Shown here piece by piece: positions 23,960 through 32,662 of a DNA stretch of 64,000 nucleotides. The notes under the pieces are model-generated. The model had not been told where the DNA came from and did not search any database. It was given only the letters and a program-made list of their open reading frames with translations. A program made the translations under genes and the position numbers. The number at the start of each line of letters is the position of its first letter. Position 1 is the stretch's first letter. Origin of the DNA: an uncultured bacterium (GTDB taxonomy: Bacteria; Verrucomicrobiota; Lentisphaeria; Oligosphaerales; Oligosphaeraceae); NCBI GenBank assembly GCA_902776645.1, contig CACYQT010000024.1, forward strand, positions 39,126 through 103,125, in the 5' to 3' direction.

Positions 23960-26143
23960 CTAGAATTTTAAATAAACTTCACTGCTCGAATTTTTAGATC
24001 TATAATATTGTTTTTGATATATAAATGTTTGGTTTGGTGGAATACGCTTTTCCATCTTGATTTCAATCTCCTTCATTCCAATCGCAATATCAGTCTTCCC
24101 GAAACGCGTGTGGATGCCGATCACCCTCGGCTCGTACTGCCGGTCGGATTCATTGAAACCGCCGCCGACAATGATGGGGCCGCTCGGCAGTTCATACCAG
24201 AAACGGCTCAGCTCCATCTCGATGAAACGGCCGTTGTTGCTGCCGTTCGGCTGCCATGCCGTGAAGCCGATGTCATTGGCGGAATAGCGCTCCGCCGTCA
24301 GATGGACGTCCGGCGTGAGCACAAACCGCCTGAACACAAACGCCGCGATCCACGCCTTCTTCCATTCCTCCTGTTCCAGATACATTTTCATGCACGTCAG
24401 CTCGTTGTTGCCGACATAGTAGATGCCAGGCGTCACCTCCGAGCAGAACAGCCACTTGAAAGCGTTCTCCTCCAACCACTTCAGATAGTTTGTCATACGC
24501 GGTTCTTTGGCGGACGACACGCCCGCCGCCACGCAGTCGAGGCACGTATCCGTGAAACGGAACTCATTGCAGACGTGTGAATCGTCGCCGAACGACCGCG
24601 AAATGAAACCGTCGGGCGTGGAGACGCGATCCAACACGGCGTCGAAATCATGCTTGTATTGACGGCACTCGTCCGCAAACTCCACGTAATCAGGATGATT
24701 CAGCAACTTCAGCACATCGCGCAGACGTTGCAAACTGCCCAGCAGCCAGCAGTCCGTGAACACGACCTGCCCATAATCGCCGTCGGACGCGCAGCATTCC
24801 GGCATGATGCCGTAGTTCGGATTCCCTTTCGTACGTGTGGCGCGGATTTCGCCAATGATCCAGCGGCCCGCCTGCAACATTTTGTTCAGATAACTTTTGA
24901 TAAATGACTCGTCATCAGACAATTCCAGATAGTCGCATGCGAGAATCAAGGCGGCGCCCGTCGTATTCGCCCACTTCGGGCCGCTCGTTCCGATCGCACC
25001 CTTTGTCGTCGTGAATTTGCCGACCGGCGGGCAGCCGCCGTCCTGCAGCGAGAAGATGAAATCGATGGCCATGCGGACTTGCTTGAAATAGCCAAGCCTC
25101 AGCATGGGCCGCAACGCGCACATCGCCTCCCACACCCATACATAGAAGCGCTCCGAACTGCCGCCCTGGCATGGGCGGAGACGGTTGCCATCCGCCATCA
25201 GCAGTTGCAAGTTGTTCAGTGTCACCGCTTCAAAGGCTTCCGTGTCACGATGGCACGGCAATTCGACAACGCTCTTGCTCTTCAGTTGCTTCCATGCCTC
25301 GACAGCTTCCTGCAACGCCTCGCCGAACGGCTTGTCGCAACCGCCGTTTCGCGGCACCACCTTGAACAAGACGTCGAACGACTGCGACTCGCCCTGTTTC
25401 AATTCACATGTGAAATGCAGCAAGTGGTTCATCTTTCCAAGTTTGCAACGTTCTTGCACACGATATGGCTTCTCCCATGAGAACAATGCGTTGACGTCCT
25501 TTCCCGTGAAATCCGCCTCCTTCACCCACGCCACGTTGAACCCGCCGGCGGAGACACGCCCCGCCGCGCCGTCCTGCGTGTAGAACACGCCATCGTGGTA
25601 TTCGAAGAAGTCGTCAGGAAGCCAGCGGGAAGCGTCCCATTCAAACGTATAATAATGGTATTCAAAGACTTTTGATTCAAGCGGACGGCCCGGATGCAGC
25701 CAGACATGGGCAGTCTGCGTCTTCGGATCATCGTTTCGGACGGTCATTTTCATGCGCAGATTGCCGCATGTGTCAACGAAATACAGGCATGTGTAGATCA
25801 AATTCCATGCGCTAAATTCACATTCGATTACCGGCAGGCCGCCATACACGCGACGCAGCGTTGTCTGCCTGAAATCCGGCACGAAGGCGGGATCGCCGAA
25901 CGCCCAGCTGAACAGCGTCGTCCGCTGCAGTTGCCGTATCAATGAATCCCCTGTAATGGAAGTATTTAGGCCAGGCGTGTCCAATGTATAGGCGTTCATC
26001 GCGCAGTCGCACATGACCAATTTGCGCGACTCCGGCCAGTTCAGCGGAATATGGACCGACAGCGGCAGCTTCGCCTCGCGGTTCAGCTCCCCCATGATGT
26101 CCGCCCATTCCCAATTCTTCATCTCTTCATATTTCGAACTCAT
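23960..26143 (-). CDS. Putative six-hairpin glycosidase
   Basis: A 727-residue protein with an N-terminal beta-sandwich (about 1-290) and a C-terminal helical region (about 300-610) with the spacing and aromatic/acidic pattern of (alpha/alpha)6-barrel glycosidases (GGSSERFYVWVWEAMCALRPMLRLGY, IMPECCASDGDYGQVVFTDCWLLGSL). No specific GH family is recognised. There is no signal peptide. It is first in a two-gene minus-strand unit with the GH20-like protein, suggesting joint breakdown of an imported oligosaccharide. Confidence 0.6.
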   Translation of the reverse strand: MSSKYEEMKNWEWADIMGELNREAKLPLSVHIPLNWPESRKLVMCDCAMNAYTLDTPGLNTSITGDSLIRQLQRTTLFSWAFGDPAFVPDFRQTTLRRVYGGLPVIECEFSAWNLIYTCLYFVDTCGNLRMKMTVRNDDPKTQTAHVWLHPGRPLESKVFEYHYYTFEWDASRWLPDDFFEYHDGVFYTQDGAAGRVSAGGFNVAWVKEADFTGKDVNALFSWEKPYRVQERCKLGKMNHLLHFTCELKQGESQSFDVLFKVVPRNGGCDKPFGEALQEAVEAWKQLKSKSVVELPCHRDTEAFEAVTLNNLQLLMADGNRLRPCQGGSSERFYVWVWEAMCALRPMLRLGYFKQVRMAIDFIFSLQDGGCPPVGKFTTTKGAIGTSGPKWANTTGAALILACDYLELSDDESFIKSYLNKMLQAGRWIIGEIRATRTKGNPNYGIMPECCASDGDYGQVVFTDCWLLGSLQRLRDVLKLLNHPDYVEFADECRQYKHDFDAVLDRVSTPDGFISRSFGDDSHVCNEFRFTDTCLDCVAAGVSSAKEPRMTNYLKWLEENAFKWLFCSEVTPGIYYVGNNELTCMKMYLEQEEWKKAWIAAFVFRRFVLTPDVHLTAERYSANDIGFTAWQPNGSNNGRFIEMELSRFWYELPSGPIIVGGGFNESDRQYEPRVIGIHTRFGKTDIAIGMKEIEIKMEKRIPPNQTFIYQKQYYRSKNSSSEVYLKF

Positions 26144-26200
26144 GTTTTTTATACCTACTATTCAGTTCGTTGTACCAACCTTTTTTCTTGCGTGCCCCCC

Positions 26201-26345
26201 GCGAAGCGGACGACAACCGCCGAGCCGCCGGAGCCGTTAATCTTTCATCATTCAGATTCCATTATGAACAAGCAAAATCTTCCTGAGTTTGTCGGCCCGG
26301 CGGCGAGGCTATTTCGTGTCCTTTCGTGTCCATTCGTGGTTCCAT
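26201..26345 (+). repeat. Dispersed structured repeat, copy B
   Basis: GCGAAGCG, ACAACCGCCGAG, then arm GCCGCCGG-A-GCCG (26225-26237) pairing with CGGC-CCGGCGGC (about 26292-26303), followed by GAGGC and a tail of TTTCGTGTCC units (26311-26342). The loop has diverged from copies A, D and E. The tail extends to the 3' end of the DUF4491 gene and seems to have lengthened its C-terminus. Confidence 0.7.
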
Positions 26346-26363
26346 ATCAGCATCTTGTTGTGG

Positions 26364-26687
26364 TCATGGCTGTTCTGTGTGTTCAGTGGATTCCTTCTTT
26401 TCCAAATGATGGGACGGCCCTGCCGGAAACCATCCCCTCTCCACGCGTTTCCGTTGCTGGAACACTTCACGAATGCCCCAGAAACATGAAAATCCGATGA
26501 CGCCCAATACCGCTGATACCACGATATTTGCGACGAACAACGACAGCGCCGTCGCCACAAGCCCGCCCAGCAGAAACGCCCGCCAGATTTTCACGCCGAA
26601 ATAATATTCGCCTTTGATGACCAGCGGATGGAACAATCCGATGGTCAGAAAGCAAACCAGACCGATGACAATGCCTTGCCAATGCAT
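26364..26687 (-). CDS. DUF4491 family membrane protein
   Basis: A 107-residue protein with three hydrophobic helices, closely resembling DUF4491 proteins of unknown function (MHWQGIVIGLVCFLTIGLFHPLVIKGEYYFG-like N-terminus and a GIREVFQQRKRVERGWFP end). The ATG at 26687 is chosen because AAGGAG lies five bases upstream. After GWFPAGP, the normal family end, some 18 residues (HHLEKKESTEHTEQP) come from the repeat region and look like an accidental extension. Confidence 0.8.
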   Translation of the reverse strand: MHWQGIVIGLVCFLTIGLFHPLVIKGEYYFGVKIWRAFLLGGLVATALSLFVANIVVSAVLGVIGFSCFWGIREVFQQRKRVERGWFPAGPSHHLEKKESTEHTEQP

Positions 26688-26808
26688 GAACACTCCTTTT
26701 TATTAAATCACATTCTATTTCACTATAGCCCGAAAAGTGACTTTTCACAACTCGGCACTATATTCTTATAACCGTTTATTTTTCCATTTTCACAACAAAG
26801 GAACCAAC

Positions 26809-27729
26809 ATGACAGACGCCCTTCTCTCCTACAACTTCCCATGGACAGCTTACCCGCAAAACCTCTACCCGCGAATCGCACGCGAATATCTCGACTACGG
26901 CATCGACCGCTTCGTCTTCGTCGAATCATGGATTGCCGAAGGGCTTAAACATCCTGAAATCATTGACTTCCTGCGTGACTTCAAGAAGAAGATGGGCATC
27001 CACATCGTCTCCATCCACGCCCCCGCCGGCCGCGAATTCGATTTGAACATTCCCGAAAAAGAACGCCGCCCGGCCATGATCAAAGACCACATCAAGGCCA
27101 TGGAAATCGCCGCCGAATTCGGCAGCAAGACCTATACGATCCACGTCGGCGCATGGCATCATTGCATCAAGCATGTCGATATGAATCTGTTACGACCGCT
27201 GGCCATTGAAACGCTGGAGCAGCTCGTGCCAGCGGCGGAGAAGATCGGCATCGTCGTAGCCGTCGAGAACAGCTTCGAGCCGCCAAACTCCATGAAGGAA
27301 GTCGTAGGGCTGGTCGAACCGTTCGCAAGCAGCCCCGCCATCGGGATTTGCTACGATACAGGCCATGCGCATTTCATGGCGCCCTACCCGTGGAAGAAGA
27401 TGGAGGACTATCCGAAATCACAGCATGACATGTGGTGGGAGCACGGCATCATCGAAGAGGCGAACGCCCTCGAACTCGCGCAGAAATACGTCGTCACGAC
27501 TCATATCCACGACAACACGGGCTATGCGGACCTCCATTCCATGCCGTTCGACGGCACATTGGACTGGTACACGCTGATGCCGAAGCTCCGCGCATGCCCG
27601 CGCATGATGGAATACCAGACGGAAATCGAATTCAGCGACGGCGTCAACTGGGCCGGCCAGTTACTGGCTCCCGTCGGCGGCTATTCCATCAAACGGCAGG
27701 TGGAAACCTTCCGCAAATTAGGCTTCTGA
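26809..27729 (+). CDS. Sugar phosphate isomerase/epimerase-like TIM barrel
   Basis: A 306-residue xylose-isomerase-like TIM barrel of the AP-endonuclease-2 superfamily. Metal-ligand-type residues are in VENSFEPPNS, ICYDTGHAHF, THIHDNTGYADLH and a late YQTEIEF. Such enzymes isomerise or epimerise sugars and often sit with Gfo/Idh oxidoreductases. Substrate unknown. The start MTDALLSYN follows AAAGGAA. It is divergent from DUF4491 and convergent with the next large gene, with a CTAG array between. Confidence 0.82.
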   Translation: MTDALLSYNFPWTAYPQNLYPRIAREYLDYGIDRFVFVESWIAEGLKHPEIIDFLRDFKKKMGIHIVSIHAPAGREFDLNIPEKERRPAMIKDHIKAMEIAAEFGSKTYTIHVGAWHHCIKHVDMNLLRPLAIETLEQLVPAAEKIGIVVAVENSFEPPNSMKEVVGLVEPFASSPAIGICYDTGHAHFMAPYPWKKMEDYPKSQHDMWWEHGIIEEANALELAQKYVVTTHIHDNTGYADLHSMPFDGTLDWYTLMPKLRACPRMMEYQTEIEFSDGVNWAGQLLAPVGGYSIKRQVETFRKLGF

Positions 27730-27738
27730 GCCTAAATA

Positions 27739-27782
27739 CTAGAATTCTAGGCATCTAGGCTTCTAGCCACCTAGAATTCTAG
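27739..27782. repeat. Phased CTAG array, 8-bp period
   Basis: CTAG begins at 27739, 27747, 27755, 27763, 27771 and 27779: six copies with a perfect 8-bp step. The first and last pairs form the palindrome CTAGAATTCTAG. It lies between two convergent genes, ten bases after the isomerase stop. Confidence 0.85.
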
Positions 27783-27792
27783 TTGGCGATAA

Positions 27793-30669
27793 TCACTCCC
27801 ATGCAGGCGCGTAGCCGCCATCCAGCAGAGCGCCATTCTTTGTAAACAGCGTCACGCGAGCATGCGGACGCTGTTTTTCGCTTTGGCAATGGAAACTCAC
27901 CGTGTTTTCGCCCGCTACGATTTCCGGCAGGACGCCTTCCGGCTTGATCTCCGCCAACACGTCGCCGTTGCCCGCGTAGAGTTTCGCCGTCTGTCCGCCA
28001 TAGTATTCCAGATACTGCCCCGCCTCAAGCGAAACTGGAAACACGATCTGCCGACCACCGACCGCAACCGTCGGATTCACAAGCGGTTGCGGAATCTGCG
28101 GCAACGCCTTGATCGGACTCAGCAGACATTCCACCGTGTCGCCTTTTTCGACGCCGCCGCACCAGATGTCGAAGCCCAACGTCCGCGCATAGTTGAACTG
28201 CCCACGATACAATGTATAGCCGCCGAGAGCGAAAGGCCACGACTGCTTCTCATACTCCTTCGTGCTCGGCGTCAGCAATTCCACATAACGCCACCCTGTG
28301 AAATCAATTTTCACAAAATAATGCTGGCTGAAAATGCCATGTGTCTTGCAAATCGGCGCGAAATCCAGCGTCTCGCCCTTTCCGTCGCCCTTGATCCACA
28401 ATCCGAAGCCTTGATGCTTGCTTAAGTCCTTCTCCGTGAATTCCATATGGCGATACAGCCAGGAGGCTTCACGCTCCCTGAACATCCGTTCGAAGTGGTC
28501 GTACAACGAATAGCGGTCATCGGGAGCCGAACTGAGAACCAGTCTGTCCGAAAAGTCACGGGACACGCTGAAACTACCGCCGTTTTTGACTGGCCCGTCG
28601 CATTCCACGGCCTTGATGCCGCCCGTCATGCCTGGTGCGGCTGAAGGATAAATGTACAGCTTGCCGCTGTTCCGAATCGTGATTTTCTCTCCCGGATCCG
28701 TGAACGCCGTGGCGCTGTTTTCGTCAACCGATTTGAAATCAACAAGTTCCAACGCATTTTCAGAATCATAGGAATCCAGCGTCGGCAACGCCTGGATACG
28801 CAGCGCCAACGGTTGCGCGGCGAATTTGTTCGTGAAATTCCAGACATTGCTGCGGCTCTCCAGGTCGTCGATCTGATGGCGTTCCGCCTGGATCGGTTCG
28901 AAGCCCCAGCCGTCGCCGTTCTGGCAAAGACGGAACTCCTCTCCGGCCTTCGCCAGCTGCCCCTTGACGTTGTCGTCGAAATACTTGACGCGACGCAACT
29001 CCTCATATGTCCAGATGCGCGACGCAAGATCGCGCAGCCATGCGCCGTTTGTCAGACTATGCGGTGAAACCACCTGCAACGTCAGATGGGCGTCCGTCGC
29101 CAACGCCTTGCCCCACAGATATTCCACGTCGTCCCAGAATGTCGGATCGGTCTGCTGTCCGCACCACGGGAAAAGGCCGACCCAGCCTAGATGCAACGGC
29201 AGGAACATCTTGCGTGCGAAGCTATTGGAATAGGCATGGAGGTCCGTGAACGTCTTGTGGTCGCGCACGGCATGGTCCCACGCCTGCATGCAGCTGCGGA
29301 CATACCATAGATGATGGTGGAACGTCGCCATCTCCATCATGATGGGCCGCTTCAGGCCGCGGAAGACTTCGAACGTGAATTTCGCGCCATAATGCCAGCG
29401 GGCGTCTTCGCCACCGATCACATGGGCGCCGTCCAGCCCGTCCAGATAGACGAAATCGAAGCCGCATTCGTTCACCGCCGTGGAGATTTTGTCCGCGACT
29501 TCCGCAAACAGCGACGTCTCGCCGTCGGGCACGAAACAACCCCAACACTCCTTCAGATGATAGACGGGCGCTCCCGCCATGTGGGTGGCCGGCTCCGTGC
29601 CGCACGCGCCGCGTTTGCATTTCAGCACGGCGTACGGCGCGTCCGTCTTGATGGCCGTGTATTCGATGAGCTCGTCGTCGATCTGCAGTGTCATGCTGCG
29701 GCGGATGTAATAGTCGATTCGCGGCGGCAGGTCCGACGGCTCCTCCACCAACGGGACGTCCGTCATGTCGGTCGTCAAATTGCTGGCCAGCGTGTAAGTC
29801 CTTTCCTTTGCGAGTCTTGGATCGGGAACTGGCGTGACCCATGTGCAGTTCTTCGCGATGGAAAACGACATCGTGTGCAGGCCGCAGACGATGCCCGCGT
29901 CATTGAACCGTTTCACAAGCTTGCGGACGTCTTCATAGCCGTTCGGGAAGATGTCCGGTCGCGGGCGATAGCTGCCGTAGTCCAGCGTGCCGTTGAACTC
30001 GATCGCCTTCAGGCCGAGGCGATGGCACAAGTCAATCCATTCGTCCGCGTTCTGCGGCGTGGGGGCGTTCATGATGTTCGAATACGTCGGCAGCTTGCTG
30101 TCCAACGCCCACGGCCCGCAGTTCGGCGAATGCGGCACGCCCAACGCCGCGCCGACCATCGCCTTCAACGCCTCTCGCATCTCCGCGAAACCGCACGCCA
30201 CAAGCCCCGTCTCCGCGCCTTCGAAACCGAACCGCTTGTACGCCGCCGTCCACAGAAACGACTGCGGCCCAGGCAGATCCTCCACATTCGACTTCAGCCC
30301 CAACGCGATGGACGTCGCCGAAAACGGCTCGTCCGCGATGTCCTTCAAATCCGTCGGGATGTTGATGAAATCCAGTTCATCGACATCGCCTTCCACGGAC
30401 ATGACCGTGAACACGACGTAGTCCTCTTCGATTCGCACACAAATCCGCGCCGTCGCGACATTCTGGCCAAATGTGTATTCGAGAACGCCGTCGGTGAATT
30501 TCGCGGCCGTCGCGTCCGCCCGCCAGCCGTCCTTGCGGATGTAGGCCGCCGGTGACACAGGCATGGCGATCAGATGGTCCTGTCCCGTTGCGATGTCGTA
30601 AAATCCTGCGTTCGTTCCGTTATCGTTGATGCGCCATTCGAAATGGCGGTTTTTGATGCGAATCGTCAT
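27793..30669 (-). CDS. Large glycosidase-like protein, family not recognised
   Basis: A 958-residue protein without signal peptide. An N-terminal beta-sandwich (about 1-190) precedes a probable TIM barrel (about 200-600) with likely active-site strands (LGLKAIEFNGTLDYGSY, FDFVYLDGLDGAHVIGG, RPIMMEMATFHHH), then a C-terminal jelly-roll-like region (about 680-958). The domain order resembles retaining alpha-glycosidases, but I cannot name a family. It is preceded by structured repeat C and probably transcribed alone; the nearby isomerase suggests the same catabolic programme. Confidence 0.55.
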   Translation of the reverse strand: MTIRIKNRHFEWRINDNGTNAGFYDIATGQDHLIAMPVSPAAYIRKDGWRADATAAKFTDGVLEYTFGQNVATARICVRIEEDYVVFTVMSVEGDVDELDFINIPTDLKDIADEPFSATSIALGLKSNVEDLPGPQSFLWTAAYKRFGFEGAETGLVACGFAEMREALKAMVGAALGVPHSPNCGPWALDSKLPTYSNIMNAPTPQNADEWIDLCHRLGLKAIEFNGTLDYGSYRPRPDIFPNGYEDVRKLVKRFNDAGIVCGLHTMSFSIAKNCTWVTPVPDPRLAKERTYTLASNLTTDMTDVPLVEEPSDLPPRIDYYIRRSMTLQIDDELIEYTAIKTDAPYAVLKCKRGACGTEPATHMAGAPVYHLKECWGCFVPDGETSLFAEVADKISTAVNECGFDFVYLDGLDGAHVIGGEDARWHYGAKFTFEVFRGLKRPIMMEMATFHHHLWYVRSCMQAWDHAVRDHKTFTDLHAYSNSFARKMFLPLHLGWVGLFPWCGQQTDPTFWDDVEYLWGKALATDAHLTLQVVSPHSLTNGAWLRDLASRIWTYEELRRVKYFDDNVKGQLAKAGEEFRLCQNGDGWGFEPIQAERHQIDDLESRSNVWNFTNKFAAQPLALRIQALPTLDSYDSENALELVDFKSVDENSATAFTDPGEKITIRNSGKLYIYPSAAPGMTGGIKAVECDGPVKNGGSFSVSRDFSDRLVLSSAPDDRYSLYDHFERMFREREASWLYRHMEFTEKDLSKHQGFGLWIKGDGKGETLDFAPICKTHGIFSQHYFVKIDFTGWRYVELLTPSTKEYEKQSWPFALGGYTLYRGQFNYARTLGFDIWCGGVEKGDTVECLLSPIKALPQIPQPLVNPTVAVGGRQIVFPVSLEAGQYLEYYGGQTAKLYAGNGDVLAEIKPEGVLPEIVAGENTVSFHCQSEKQRPHARVTLFTKNGALLDGGYAPAWE

Positions 30670-30750
30670 GTCTTTCTCCCGTATTATTATCCTTCCTTTT
30701 CTTGTTTTGTGAAAAAGATTTTCATATCGCTATGAATCTGTTATTTTCAA

Positions 30751-30892
30751 AACCGCCGAGCAGACGGAGGCCATTTTGATGTTGTTAATTTAACATGCTC
30801 TTTGGGGAACGCCCTCATCAGCGCGATGGCCGACGTCTGCGAGGCTTTCTGCGAAAAATCTGTGTATTCTGTGTTTTCTGTGGTTTTTCATT
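30751..30892 (+). repeat. Dispersed structured repeat, copy C
   Basis: ACCGCCGAG, arm GCAGACG-GA-GGCCAT (30761-30775), diverged loop, arm ATGGCC-GA-CGTCTGC (about 30825-30840) and GAGGC, then three 9-bp units (ATCTGTGTA, TTCTGTGTT, TTCTGTGGT). Both internal bubbles are 5'-GA-3' opposite 5'-GA-3'. Confidence 0.75.
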
Positions 30893-30922
30893 AATTTAGT
30901 TGCGAAAAGACCGCTCCATTTC

Positions 30923-31321
30923 CTATAGTTTGAAGCCTGTTCCGACAAATTGCGCGATGTCCTTTCCCGTATCGTCCACCACATCGACGTTGACGATGCA
31001 GGAGCTTCTTCCGTTTTTGCGGCAGACGGCTCTTGCGATCAGTTTTCCGCCTTTCGGCGCCCCCAGATAGTTGATGCTGACCTGCTGGGCGACAGTCCCG
31101 CGGTGCAACTGGTTCGAAAGCGTCGCGAAGGCGAAATCCGCCAGCGTGAAAATCGCGCCGCCCATGACGCCGCCCATCGCGTTCTTATGCCTCTCCGTCA
31201 GCACGAGACTGCTGACCGAATGGGTGTCGTCAAGCTCTTCGAGCACGACACCGTTGGCGGAAGCAAAACCGTCGTCTTTGAAAAATTCCTTCGCTTCTTC
31301 AAGCGTCTTGAAAGTTCCCAT
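30923..31321 (-). CDS. PaaI-type hotdog-fold thioesterase
   Basis: A 132-residue single hotdog domain. The central helix region KNAMGGVMGGAIFTLADFAFA matches the PaaI thioesterase signature (HxxxxHGG-like; here Asn-Ala-Met-Gly-Gly), and VSINYLGAPKGGKLIARA forms the following strands. It probably hydrolyses an acyl- or aryl-CoA. The ATG at 31321 has AAGGA upstream; the alternative upstream ATG is less likely. Confidence 0.85.
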   Translation of the reverse strand: MGTFKTLEEAKEFFKDDGFASANGVVLEELDDTHSVSSLVLTERHKNAMGGVMGGAIFTLADFAFATLSNQLHRGTVAQQVSINYLGAPKGGKLIARAVCRKNGRSSCIVNVDVVDDTGKDIAQFVGTGFKL

Positions 31322-31408
31322 GGCCGTTTCCTTGTTTTTCTCAAAAATCACAATTGGATTTAATCTAATCCAAGAATGGATGTTTCAAGTCAAGAGGAAG
31401 GGATTTTC

Positions 31409-31519
31409 ATGGGAAAACATCATCATGCAGGAAACCATCCACACTTCCGGCATGCGCCGATGGCGAAAACCAACGGACACATTAATTGCCTTCATGATAT
31501 TTTTTATTTAATTATATGA
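31409..31519 (+). CDS. Possible small His-rich protein
   Basis: A 36-codon frame starting MGKHHHAGNHPHFRHAP contains eight His and one Cys. An unusually good ribosome site (AGAGGAAGGG, 6 bases before the ATG) is the main support. It ends in a hydrophobic tail (DIFYLII). It is divergent from the thioesterase gene. It could bind metal ions if expressed; no homologue is recognised and chance cannot be excluded. Confidence 0.3.
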   Translation: MGKHHHAGNHPHFRHAPMAKTNGHINCLHDIFYLII

Positions 31520-31853
31520 ATAATAATGGATATTTACATTCAAATAAACAAATATATTTTTTCATTATAGCTCCTAGAATAACTTTTTATTTCAAAAATC
31601 ATAAAATTTCCTACAAAATCATATGGATATTATGACTTTATAGGAATTCTTATGACTTCTATTTTATTCAAATAATGATTTGCATCATTCAAATAGTGGT
31701 GTATAGTATGGAAAAGATACCGTTTCAAATGATGGACATAGATATATGTATTTCTAAAGACATAAAAATGTCAATTAATCCACCTGTTTCTTTTTAATGG
31801 TAATTTATTTAATCAGGATTGATTTGAATCCCTAAAAAAAAGGGTATATTAAC
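31520..31853 (+). other. A+T-rich leader of the toxin-antitoxin operon
   Basis: No gene is seen. The sequence is strongly A+T-rich, with ATCATA-like motifs resembling 10450-10555. The probable promoter lies at 31680-31707, leaving an untranslated leader of about 140 nt. Confidence 0.45.
31674..31707 (+). promoter_or_regulatory. Promoter and palindromic operator of the toxin-antitoxin operon
   Basis: TTGCAT (31680-31685), 16-bp spacer and TATAGT (31702-31707) form a good promoter. A perfect palindrome AATGATTTGCATCATT (31674-31689) covers the -35, and ATTCAAATAxTG occurs on both sides of it. This is the expected arrangement for repression by the antitoxin. Binding is inferred. Confidence 0.55.
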
Positions 31854-32210
31854 ATGGAAAAACAGTTTTACAGTGAGTTTTCTCGTGAATTCATCGCCTT
31901 GCCATCCTTCCTCGCCAAATGGCATCGTATCGGTTTTACCGAAGACGACATGCTCCGTCTTGAGAAGGAATTGGCCGCCAACCCTAAAGTCGGTGCAGTG
32001 CTCAAGGGAACAAAAGGTGCGCGGAAAATGCGTTTTGCATTCCTCAATCAAGGCAAAAGCGGTTCTGCACGAGTCATCTATGTGGATTTTGAAGTTAGTC
32101 AGCGTCTTTATTTTGTCGATGTTTTCGCCAAATCAGAAAAGGAAAACCTTACTGCCGAGGAACGGAATGAACTGAAGATGGTTGTTGAAACATTGGAATT
32201 GGAGAATTGA
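31854..32210 (+). CDS. RelE/HigB-like toxin
   Basis: A 118-residue protein of the RelE/ParE superfamily, likely a ribosome-dependent mRNA nuclease. The core resembles the type that pairs with NadS-like antitoxins (GTKGARKMRFAFLNQGKSGSARVIYVDF, then LYFVDVFAKSEKENLTAEERNELK). It comes first, with the antitoxin three bases downstream, as in HigBA-type operons. Base composition differs from neighbours, supporting transfer. Confidence 0.85.
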   Translation: MEKQFYSEFSREFIALPSFLAKWHRIGFTEDDMLRLEKELAANPKVGAVLKGTKGARKMRFAFLNQGKSGSARVIYVDFEVSQRLYFVDVFAKSEKENLTAEERNELKMVVETLELEN

Positions 32211-32213
32211 ACC

Positions 32214-32528
32214 ATGGGTAGATTTGCTGAGGCATTGGAAGATGCACGACGGTTGGTCAAAGGCGATACTCGCGGCATCCGAGTGGATTCGCTGAAGATT
32301 CGCCGCATTCCGGATTTCACACCGGAAGAAATCAAGGCTTTACGCCATGCCGTGAACATGCCGCAGCGACTCTTTGCCCTATGCCTCGGTGTGACGCAGA
32401 AGTCAGTTGAAGCCTGGGAAGGAGGACGCAGCCATCCCGACGGGGCCGCCCGACGGCTTCTTGGACTGCTTCAAAATAATCCGGACTTTTTCCAAAAAAC
32501 AGGAATCATTATTTACAATAAGGAATGA
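32214..32528 (+). CDS. HTH antitoxin of the NadS/HigA type
   Basis: A 104-residue protein with a Cro/CI-type helix-turn-helix: residues about 35-90 (FTPEEIKALRHAVNMPQRLFALCLGVTQKSVEAWEGGRSHPDGAARRLL). The N-terminal part probably binds the toxin. It follows the toxin by three bases and would repress the operon through the palindrome upstream. Its stop overlaps a further ATG (ATGA). Confidence 0.87.
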   Translation: MGRFAEALEDARRLVKGDTRGIRVDSLKIRRIPDFTPEEIKALRHAVNMPQRLFALCLGVTQKSVEAWEGGRSHPDGAARRLLGLLQNNPDFFQKTGIIIYNKE

Positions 32529-32623
32529 ATAATGAACAACTATTGACGATTCGCAGGTCGAGGCGGACCCGTTCGGAGCTGATGGTGGATGTCACATTGG
32601 CCTACATCCGCGCAAACGCCTGA
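32525..32623 (+). CDS. Possible 32-residue third cistron of the TA operon
   Basis: ATG overlaps the antitoxin stop (ATGA at 32525-32528) and opens a 32-codon basic frame, MNNEQLLTIRRSRRTRSEL followed by MVDVTLAYIRANA. The coupling geometry is typical of real operons, but no homologue is recognised. It may be the tail of a lost gene or a chance frame. Confidence 0.25.
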   Translation: MNNEQLLTIRRSRRTRSELMVDVTLAYIRANA

Positions 32624-32662
32624 CACGTTTCTTCATACAACTGGCAACAGACGATATTGACC

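Noticed and set aside
29311..30555. 414-codon frame opposite the 958-residue glycosidase
   Set aside because: Arg/His-rich shadow composition with no domains, no ribosome site.
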